Source: an uncultured Coriobacteriia bacterium
GTDB taxonomy: Bacteria > Actinomycetota > Coriobacteriia > Coriobacteriales > QAMH01
NCBI GenBank assembly: GCA_902493755.1
Contig: CABURF010000040.1
Location: 1-8,000, forward strand
Length of the DNA: 8,000 bases
Direction of reading: 5' to 3'
Part shown: piece after piece, positions 1-5,059 of the stretch
Layout of the letters: every line of letters starts with the position of its first letter
How positions within the stretch are numbered: position 1 is the stretch's first letter
Translations under genes and position numbers: made by a program
The notes under the pieces: model-generated
Seen by the model: only the letters and a program-made list of their open reading frames with translations
What the model was told of the DNA's origin: nothing
Databases searched by the model: none

Positions 1-1
1 G

Positions 2-97
2 AAGGACGGGCGCGTGATTCCGTTTTGCAGTTACCAGATGACGAATTCCGCCGGTGAGCGTATCTACGAGATGTGGGGAACCGGCCCCACTGCCTAA
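2..97 (+). CDS. C-terminal end of an upstream protein, possibly a radical SAM enzyme (partial)
   Basis: An open frame enters from the left edge and ends at TAA 95-97, giving 31 C-terminal residues. They include a DGRVIPFCSYQ stretch followed by a short polar tail ending GTGPTA. A 'DG-x-I-P-F-C-x-Y' element near the C-terminus is familiar from some radical SAM proteins, where it follows the auxiliary cysteine region; that link is recalled family knowledge and rests on very little sequence. The stop is 18 nt before the next start codon, and that start has its own ribosome binding site, so the two genes are probably co-transcribed. The catalytic part lies outside the window, so the product name is tentative although the frame itself is convincing. 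Confidence 0.55.
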   Translation, partial: KDGRVIPFCSYQMTNSAGERIYEMWGTGPTA

Positions 98-115
98 TGC
101 GACAAGGAGCAGCCC

Positions 116-1096
116 ATGAGTGCTGACTACGAGTTCATACACGATGCGGATCGCTGCGTTGCCTGTGGTCTGTGCGTGGCGTTTTGTCCGCAGTATTGTC
201 TCGAGGTGGACGACAACGGCATGCCGAAGGCCACCGACATGGAGGCATGCGTTGGTTGCACGACCTGCTCGGGACAATGTCCGCAACGTGCCATCGTGAT
301 CAAGTCGCTGCCGGGGGCCGCGGCTTTCGATCCGTACGCAGACGAGGAGCGCGCCGAGCCCATCAGCGCCGAGGAGCAGCATCACTACGCCGAAGCCGAG
401 AAGGCCATCATGGAGGCACTCGATCTGCGCTGGCATCCGGTGGCCGTCGGTCTCATCGACGTCGACGAGCCGCTGCCCGACGTACCCATGCCCACCGAGA
501 AGCTGCGTTATTGCCAAAGCATGAACGCCGCGCGTCGCGGCGCTTCCATCCTCATGCCGCCGCATTGCCACGCTTGCCCCGATGGTACCTCGATTTTCGG
601 CATGACCGGTGTGCCGGACAAGCTTGCCACGGGAGAGATCTACGTGCTCTTCCACAAGGTCGTGGATGCGGAGGCAGCCGCCAAAATGGTGGGGGAACGT
701 CCCACGCTGCCGCCCAATTCCAAGCGTGCGACGCTCGTGCAGCCGCTTGGCGCATGCACGCGCCATCCCGAGGTTATCGTGTTCACGGGCACGCCCGAAC
801 AGATGATGTGGCTCTCGATGAGCATGTCCTATTTCGACGGACATCGCCATGACTTTCACGCCTCGGGTTTCAACGCGCAGTGCGTGGAGGCAACGCTGCT
901 GCCGCTCATGAACGACGAGCCAAACATCTCGTTTGGCTGTTACGGTGGACGTGCCTCGAGTGATATCGGCGAGGACATGATGTACATGGGCGTGCCGGCA
1001 AATCGTCTCGACACTATCGTCGAGGGTTGCCAGGAGCTCGCCAAGCGTGCCATTCCGCAGTCACGCATGAAGATTTACGTGCCACCCATCATGTAG
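116..1096 (+). CDS. 2[4Fe-4S] ferredoxin-DUF169 fusion protein
   Basis: This 326-residue protein has two parts. Residues 1-65 form a bacterial-type ferredoxin with two complete CxxCxxCxxxCP clusters (Cys14, 17, 20, 24 and Cys45, 48, 51, 55), expected to bind two [4Fe-4S] clusters. After an acidic Glu/Ala-rich linker (about 70-98), residues 99-326 look like a DUF169 domain. Visible marks are the 'HPVAVGLI' opening, a Cys-rich middle (MPPHCHACPDG, about 152-162) and a C-terminal GCYGGRASSDIGED block. DUF169 has no settled biochemical role that I know of; the attached ferredoxin implies electron transfer to or from it, which is inference. The protein has no signal peptide or membrane segment, so it should be cytoplasmic. 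AAGGAG at 104-109 sits 6 nt before the ATG and fixes the start. It probably shares a transcript with the gene ending at 97. Confidence 0.88.
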   Translation: MSADYEFIHDADRCVACGLCVAFCPQYCLEVDDNGMPKATDMEACVGCTTCSGQCPQRAIVIKSLPGAAAFDPYADEERAEPISAEEQHHYAEAEKAIMEALDLRWHPVAVGLIDVDEPLPDVPMPTEKLRYCQSMNAARRGASILMPPHCHACPDGTSIFGMTGVPDKLATGEIYVLFHKVVDAEAAAKMVGERPTLPPNSKRATLVQPLGACTRHPEVIVFTGTPEQMMWLSMSMSYFDGHRHDFHASGFNAQCVEATLLPLMNDEPNISFGCYGGRASSDIGEDMMYMGVPANRLDTIVEGCQELAKRAIPQSRMKIYVPPIM

Positions 1097-1113
1097 ATGC
1101 GATGACCGGGAAA

Positions 1114-1144
1114 ATGAGACAACGTCCCTGAGCAACTGTCTCAT
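1114..1144. promoter_or_regulatory. 8-bp perfect inverted repeat in the leader of the flavin reductase-like gene
   Basis: ATGAGACA (1114-1121) and TGTCTCAT (1137-1144) are perfect reverse complements separated by 15 nt. They fill most of the 58-nt gap between the DUF169 gene and the next gene, ending just before its ribosome binding site (AGGAG, 1147-1151). No run of T follows, so this is unlikely to be a standard intrinsic terminator. It could be an operator or an RNA hairpin affecting translation of the downstream gene; the sequence does not decide which. Confidence 0.45.
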
Positions 1145-1154
1145 CGAGGAGATC

Positions 1155-1709
1155 ATGATGACGAAATCACTCAACGAGCTGACCGGCAATGAGGTTGCCA
1201 CATTGCTCATTCCCACGACCGTGACGCTTCTCACCGCCCGTGACGAGGATGGCACGGACAAGGTTGCGACCATCGCATGGGCAATGCCTATCTCGCACGA
1301 ACCGAGTCTCATTGCCGTTGCGATTCGTCCGGGTGGACAGACCGCATGTGCCATGCGCACGTCTGGCAGCTTCATCGTGAACGTGCTCGGCGCGAATGAA
1401 GGTGCCGTATCCATTGCCATGACCTGCGGAAAGAAGCAAGGGATTGACAATCGGCTCGCTGAAGCGCAGCTCACGACATACCCGGGCGCGCACGTGAGCG
1501 CCGCGCGCATTGAGCAGGCGATTTCGTGGATCGAATGCGAGCTTGTCGAATCGCGTGTGTATGGCGACCACGAGCTTTTCATTGGCCGTACGCTCGTTGC
1601 CGAGACACGCGGCATGCTCGATGAGAACAGCAAACTCGAACCAATACCAGCGTTGCTCATGGGGCAACGTGGGTGCTTCGGACATTTCGAGGAAGGATTC
1701 AGCGCATGA
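1155..1709 (+). CDS. Flavin reductase-like, FMN-binding split-barrel protein
   Basis: This 184-residue soluble protein resembles the flavin reductase-like (FMN-binding split barrel) family. The order of elements fits: 'IPTTVTLLTARDEDGTDKV' then ATIAWAMPIS near the N-terminus (about 19-47), the 'EPSLIAVAIRPG' strand, 'SGSFIVNVLG' (about 70-79), and a late 'GDHELFIGRTLVAE' strand (about 137-150). Family members bind FMN non-covalently and either reduce flavin with NAD(P)H or act as flavin-dependent electron carriers; the actual substrate is unknown. AGGAG at 1147-1151 lies 3 nt before ATG 1155 and 6 nt before an in-frame ATG at 1158, so the true start may be 1158, one residue shorter. The stop overlaps the next start as ATGA (1706-1709), implying translational coupling. 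Confidence 0.85.
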   Translation: MMTKSLNELTGNEVATLLIPTTVTLLTARDEDGTDKVATIAWAMPISHEPSLIAVAIRPGGQTACAMRTSGSFIVNVLGANEGAVSIAMTCGKKQGIDNRLAEAQLTTYPGAHVSAARIEQAISWIECELVESRVYGDHELFIGRTLVAETRGMLDENSKLEPIPALLMGQRGCFGHFEEGFSA

Positions 1710-2935
1710 TTGCACCTGAGTATCACATTCGCGACTGTGTCGAAGTGGACATGGATCTCATCCGCTACCTGTTTTCGGTTGAGGGTTTCAGCGACCTCGC
1801 AAGTCCCGAGGGCATACGCGTTGCCGTCACGCCCGATAACACGATGTACGGCGCCTGCCGCCTCGAACAGGGTGGTGATGGTTCGTGGAACGTGCGTCCC
1901 ATCGTCGTCTTCGACGTCGTACAGGGCAAGGGCGTGGGGCGTGCACTACTCAAGGATGCGCTGCGACTTCATCCTGATCTGCGTCTCGTCGCTCGCGGCG
2001 AGATTGAACCCTTCTACCTATCATGCGGCTTCGAGCGCTGCGGCTGGGATGCCATCGCGCCTGAGTATCGTGCCGAGTGTGATGCCTGTCCTGACAAGGC
2101 CACATGCGGCCCGCTGCCCTTCCGTTCCCTTTCCATCGAACGGACCTTTACCTTCCTTGGGACGAGCTCGGGTTGTGGCGTGCCGGCATTCTTTTGCCAT
2201 TGTCCTGCGTGCGAGGCAGCGCGCAAGGATCCTACGAAGCGCCGTGGCTGCACGGGTGTCGCCCTGCGCGGCCATGGAACGACCATTATCGATGCGTCGC
2301 CTGACATTCGTCACCAGCTCAATCGCGAGGGCATCGATGTCATCGACGATTTCTTTCTCACGCATGCCCATTATGACCATATGGGCGGTTTGGGTGAGTT
2401 CGAGTATTTCATCCGTCTTTACCTCATGGGCACGATGCCGTTTCACGGAAGCGAGCATGCCATAGCCGAGGCACTCAAGGAATACTCCTATATGGACGAT
2501 TGCTTTGCACTCGACGTGATGAACCCGTACGACGTGCGCGAGGTGGATGGTCTCGCGATTCAGGCGCTACCGCTCAAGCATGCGCCAGGAACCTTTGGCT
2601 ATCTCATCACCACACCCGAGGGACGTCGTACGTTCTACGCGCCCGATACGAGTGATCTCAAGCCCGAGGTCATCGAGATACTCAAGGGTGTCGATAACCT
2701 CGTCATGGATTCGACCTTCTGGGAGAACCACGGGACCGCTCGCTCGCATCATGACGTGCGCCAGACGGTACACGAGGGCATCGACATTCTCGATGCTGGA
2801 CACGTATATCTCACGCACCTTGCGCCACACATGTGTGACCCGGGCGTGAACGAGATCGACGAGATCTATGCATATGCCGCGCAGTTCGATGGTCGTGTCG
2901 TTGTGGCCGAAGACGGCATGCAGTTCACGCTGTAA
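1706..2935 (+). CDS. GNAT acetyltransferase-PhnP-like metallo-beta-lactamase fusion protein
   Basis: This 409-residue protein has two domains. Residues about 6-115 are a GNAT N-acetyltransferase with the acetyl-CoA loop QGKGVG (73-78) and a 'PFYLSCGFE' end (102-110). Residues about 145-409 are a metallo-beta-lactamase-fold hydrolase with THAHYDHMGG (His220, His222, Asp224, His225), a later KHAPG, 'APDTSD' and 'THLAPHM'. Its opening GTSSGCGVP followed by CHCPACEAAR (164-173) resembles PhnP, a phosphoribosyl cyclic phosphodiesterase with a structural zinc site. The linker has CDACPDKATC (125-134), three cysteines reminiscent of the tail of some acetylglutamate synthase-like GNATs. The start at 1706 is preferred over ATG 1673 because AGGAAGG (1690-1696) precedes it and it forms an ATGA overlap with the upstream stop. 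The substrate is unknown; no other phosphonate genes are visible, so a C-P lyase role is not supported here. Confidence 0.85.
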   Translation: MIAPEYHIRDCVEVDMDLIRYLFSVEGFSDLASPEGIRVAVTPDNTMYGACRLEQGGDGSWNVRPIVVFDVVQGKGVGRALLKDALRLHPDLRLVARGEIEPFYLSCGFERCGWDAIAPEYRAECDACPDKATCGPLPFRSLSIERTFTFLGTSSGCGVPAFFCHCPACEAARKDPTKRRGCTGVALRGHGTTIIDASPDIRHQLNREGIDVIDDFFLTHAHYDHMGGLGEFEYFIRLYLMGTMPFHGSEHAIAEALKEYSYMDDCFALDVMNPYDVREVDGLAIQALPLKHAPGTFGYLITTPEGRRTFYAPDTSDLKPEVIEILKGVDNLVMDSTFWENHGTARSHHDVRQTVHEGIDILDAGHVYLTHLAPHMCDPGVNEIDEIYAYAAQFDGRVVVAEDGMQFTL

Positions 2936-2953
2936 GCTGGTACCATATGCCGC

Positions 2954-3355
2954 ATGAGTAATGAGTATCGACTTTCGGCTCGACAGATTCTGACGCGTAT
3001 CATTTCGGTGATCGTCGCGGGCGTCGGTGGGTCGGCGTGTGGGTTCAGCCTTCTCATGCAGGTGCAGGAGATCGGTACGGTCATTGCATCGATTACGTGG
3101 TTTTCTGGGCTTTCGGCCGTCGTCTTCGCATTGGCGGGCTATGCCGTCTCCTGCGATCCCGGCAAAGGCAAGACCTATATTCCGCTCGCTGTCGTCATTG
3201 GGGCAATCCTTGTTATCACGGGTTCTGCTCTTGCGCGCATCTACCTATACGCTCATGTCGTCATCATCATTGCGCTTGTCGCTGCGGCCATTGAGGGCGT
3301 TGTGCTCATTATCTATCACTTCATCTTGAAACGCGAAGATCCAGAGGCTCTGTAG
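2954..3355 (+). CDS. Small four-helix integral membrane protein, function unknown
   Basis: This 133-residue protein is dominated by four hydrophobic segments at about 12-34, 40-65, 76-94 and 98-122, with a short polar loop (CDPGKGK) between the second and third and a charged tail (KREDPEAL). I do not recognise the family. The short N-terminus (MSNEYRLSARQ) carries positive charge, suggesting a cytoplasmic N-terminus by the positive-inside rule. It starts 18 nt after the GNAT-PhnP stop and ends 17 nt before the phosphatase start, so it is probably in the same operon. No clear Shine-Dalgarno sequence is seen before its ATG, so translation may depend on coupling to the gene before. It could anchor or assist a neighbour at the membrane, but nothing in the sequence shows this. 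Confidence 0.7.
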   Translation: MSNEYRLSARQILTRIISVIVAGVGGSACGFSLLMQVQEIGTVIASITWFSGLSAVVFALAGYAVSCDPGKGKTYIPLAVVIGAILVITGSALARIYLYAHVVIIIALVAAAIEGVVLIIYHFILKREDPEAL

Positions 3356-3372
3356 CCGCAAGGAGGGTTCCC

Positions 3373-3720
3373 ATGGTTTCCAGATTGGTTCTTGTCAGGC
3401 ATGCCAAGACCCAGGCGCGCAATCCCGAGCTCATCGACAAGGACCGTCAACTCACGCGTGCTGGTCGATACAGCGTCGAGGCACGATTTCCCATCTCGCT
3501 GCAGCTTCTGGCTGACGAAGATGCTGGTGAGGTCAAAATCTGGAGCAGCCCGGCGCTGCGTGCCATGCAAACTGCCGAGGTCGTCGCGCGTGCGCTCGGC
3601 GTTGGTGGCATCGAGGTGCGGGATTCACTCTACGCTAACAGCGTCGACGCTTTCATGACCGAGCTTGTCGAGGAGCAGGGTACTGTTATCGCCGTTCGGG
3701 CACAATCCCTTCATGGATGA
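3373..3720 (+). CDS. SixA-like histidine phosphatase, N-terminal part of a frameshifted SixA-CHAD gene
   Basis: Residues 1-108 match a SixA-type histidine phosphatase. LVLVRHAKT holds the phosphate-accepting His10 with Arg9; 'DKDRQLTRAG' (22-31) is the family's 'D-x-x-R-x-L-T-x-x-G' element; and WSSPALRAMQTAE (57-69) supplies the third pocket residue Arg63. SixA in E. coli removes phosphate from phosphohistidine. The ribosome binding site is very strong (AAGGAGGG, 3360-3367). From residue 109 the frame reads an unrelated seven-residue tail and stops at 3720. The expected GHNP motif carrying the second catalytic His is instead in the neighbouring frame. As read, the 115-residue product therefore lacks an essential active-site residue. 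The unbroken gene would span 3373-4657. Confidence 0.75.
   Translation: MVSRLVLVRHAKTQARNPELIDKDRQLTRAGRYSVEARFPISLQLLADEDAGEVKIWSSPALRAMQTAEVVARALGVGGIEVRDSLYANSVDAFMTELVEEQGTVIAVRAQSLHG
3694..3700 (+). other. Apparent +1 frameshift joining phosphatase and CHAD frames
   Basis: The phosphatase frame reads T-V-I-A-V up to GTT (3694-3696). Skipping C3697 and continuing at GGG (3698-3700) reads G-H-N-P-F-M-D-E-L-Y, exactly the expected SixA motif around its second catalytic histidine. The joined protein would have 427 residues. One extra base explains everything; the local sequence (GTTCGGG) is not a long homopolymer. It could be a real mutation, a sequencing or assembly error, or, less likely, a site of +1 ribosomal frameshifting. 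Confidence 0.75.
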
Positions 3721-4657
3721 GCTCTATGCACGCTTGAGCGGGGCTCCGCAAGGTATGGGAACTGGTGCCATGGCGTCGTTCGGTTTTGCGGCGACAGATA
3801 ATCCGACAAGCATCGGGTCGTGGCTCGAGTGGTTCGTGCAGGGGCCGCGTGTCGTGCTATGGCAGAGCATCGTCGATGTGGAGGACGTCCTTTCCGATGC
3901 TGCCGCACGCATCGCGCGCTGTAGCGTCAAGTTACTCGAAAACCCCGATGACCCCGAATCGCTACACCAGTATCGCATCTCGTTGAGAATCGCGCGCTCG
4001 CTGTTGGATTTTCTCGTGCCGTATTGCAAGAGCGCCGCTCTTAAGAAGACCATGCGCGATATCAAGAAGCTACAAGACCCGACCTCGCGTTTGCGCGAAC
4101 TGGACATGCTCTGCGAGGCGCTCGATTCGCAGACGGCCGAGGCAAGTATCGTGGTCGATGCTTGCGCGCAGCTTCGCGCGGGATTTATCGAGCGCTTTGC
4201 CGCCGAGTCTACGCAAAAGGCAATTACGCGCGTGGTCGGGCGCATCAAGGACGTGCCCTGGCGCCGCTCTGTCAGGCAATCCGGTCTCGATGCGCAGGAG
4301 CTCGTCAGGCGCGTTTCGCAGATGCGAACCGATTACGAGTTGCAGATGGCACACGTTAGCTATGACGACCAAGAGGCCGTTCATGACGTACGCAAGCTGG
4401 CCAAGGCGCTGCGCCACGTGACGCGTGAGTTCGCACAACTTCTGCCTGACACGGCCGAGGATACTAATACGCGGGCCAAGGCGGTGCAGGATATGCTCGG
4501 TGAACTCTGCGACTGCTGGAACAACGCGCAGCTTGTCATCGAGATATGTGGCCCGCAAGCGGTGCAGGTCGCCTCGCGTTTTGTCGTGCGCGCCGACGAG
4601 ATTGTCGCCGACCTCAAGAGAAGTCGCAGCCGCGGTCTTGCGATAAGTGATTCGTAG
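3713..4657 (+). CDS. CHAD domain protein, C-terminal part of the frameshifted SixA-CHAD gene
   Basis: From the first in-frame ATG after the shift this gives 314 residues; the frame itself continues from 3698. The first 50 or so residues complete the phosphatase fold. The rest is a helical CHAD domain, which in known cases binds polyphosphate. Its two repeat halves each begin with a conserved histidine and basic residues: LHQYRISLRIARS (His85, Arg88, Arg92) and VHDVRKLAKALRH (His224, Arg227, Lys228). The first half also has the 'LRELDML' element that normally follows. ATG 3713 overlaps the phosphatase stop (TGA 3718-3720), so reinitiation is possible, but no ribosome binding site precedes it and the second catalytic His of the phosphatase would be lost. 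The natural product is more likely a single 427-residue fusion starting at 3373. Confidence 0.75.
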   Translation: MDELYARLSGAPQGMGTGAMASFGFAATDNPTSIGSWLEWFVQGPRVVLWQSIVDVEDVLSDAAARIARCSVKLLENPDDPESLHQYRISLRIARSLLDFLVPYCKSAALKKTMRDIKKLQDPTSRLRELDMLCEALDSQTAEASIVVDACAQLRAGFIERFAAESTQKAITRVVGRIKDVPWRRSVRQSGLDAQELVRRVSQMRTDYELQMAHVSYDDQEAVHDVRKLAKALRHVTREFAQLLPDTAEDTNTRAKAVQDMLGELCDCWNNAQLVIEICGPQAVQVASRFVVRADEIVADLKRSRSRGLAISDS

Positions 4658-4751
4658 GCTTTGGGATAGGGAAAACGAGGGCAAGGTGGCCTTGGTGTCA
4701 GACAAGTTGTCCTCTGTTTGAAAAGTAAGGTGTTTTATGTGTCCGCCATTG

Positions 4752-4760
4752 TGGTAACAT
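4752..4760 (+). promoter_or_regulatory. Possible extended -10 element for tRNA-Pro
   Basis: TGGTAACAT fits an extended -10 (TGnTAACAT), 30 nt before the mature tRNA end; the -35 position has only a weak match. The 133-nt gap from 4658 to 4790 also contains a short stem CAAGG/CCTTG (4682-4694) and an 11-bp palindrome GACAAGTTGTC (4701-4711). Neither is followed by a T run, so no clear terminator is seen for the upstream operon. Confidence 0.3.
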
Positions 4761-4768
4761 AGCAACTC

Positions 4769-4783
4769 GCGTGCGAGGCACGC
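4769..4783 (+). other. Hairpin in the 5' leader of tRNA-Pro
   Basis: GCGTGC (4769-4774) and GCACGC (4778-4783) pair perfectly around a GAG loop, 7 nt before the tRNA acceptor stem. If transcription begins at the proposed promoter, this would form in the precursor leader that RNase P removes. Confidence 0.35.
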
Positions 4784-4790
4784 AGCGATT

Positions 4791-4867
<77 letters not shown>

Positions 4868-4875
4868 GCAAAAGC

Positions 4876-4907
4876 AAAGGTCGGCGAGTTTTCTCGCTGG
4901 CCTTTTT
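4876..4907 (+). terminator. Intrinsic terminator after tRNA-Pro
   Basis: GGTCGGCGAG (4879-4888) pairs with CTCGCTGGCC (4893-4902) through ten base pairs including two G-T (G-U) pairs, around a TTTT loop. Three flanking A-T pairs extend the stem, and a run of five T (4903-4907) follows. This is a textbook rho-independent terminator and insulates the first MFS gene from tRNA transcription. Confidence 0.9.
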
Positions 4908-4912
4908 CGTTG

Positions 4913-4931
4913 CGTGTGCGCTTCGTGTGCG
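4913..4931. repeat. Two 8-bp direct repeats, 11-bp period
   Basis: CGTGTGCG occurs at 4913-4920 and again at 4924-4931, separated by CTT. The period of 11 bp is about one DNA helical turn, as in side-by-side binding sites. The region lies between the tRNA terminator and the first MFS gene. With only two copies this may be chance. Confidence 0.3.
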
Positions 4932-5010
4932 TAACCCTCACCTCTCATCCCCAAAACCGTGCCCAGGGGGTCATGCTCGTGATTGACGCCCTCCCTAGAC
5001 TTTCTCATGC

Positions 5011-5023
5011 CCAGTGACACTGG
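5011..5023. promoter_or_regulatory. Palindrome upstream of the first MFS gene, possible operator
   Basis: CCAGTGACACTGG is a perfect 13-bp palindrome with a one-base centre, 37 nt before the GTG start. A TTGACG sequence at 4983-4988 could be a -35 box, but no good -10 follows at the right distance, so the promoter is unresolved. A transporter gene with a small palindrome near its presumed transcription start is a common arrangement for repressor control; the regulator is not in this window. Confidence 0.35.
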
Positions 5024-5059
5024 AAAGCCCTGTAAGCGCGGAGGAAGTGGGGATGCCTC

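Noticed and set aside
172..852. 226-codon plus-strand frame inside the DUF169 gene
   Set aside because: Its translation is Arg/His/Ala-rich low-complexity sequence typical of an out-of-frame high-GC reading, and it lies wholly inside a well-supported gene.
1061..1726. 221-codon minus-strand frame
   Set aside because: It is antisense to the flavin reductase-like gene, which has clear family features and a ribosome binding site; the antisense product resembles nothing I know.
4682..4711. Short stems after the CHAD gene as a terminator
   Set aside because: Stems are only 5 bp and no T run follows, so they do not meet the pattern of an intrinsic terminator.
4983..5011. TTGACG at 4983-4988 as the -35 of a promoter for the first MFS gene
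   Set aside because: At 16-18 nt spacing the sequence around 5005-5012 does not resemble a -10 box, so I did not call a promoter.
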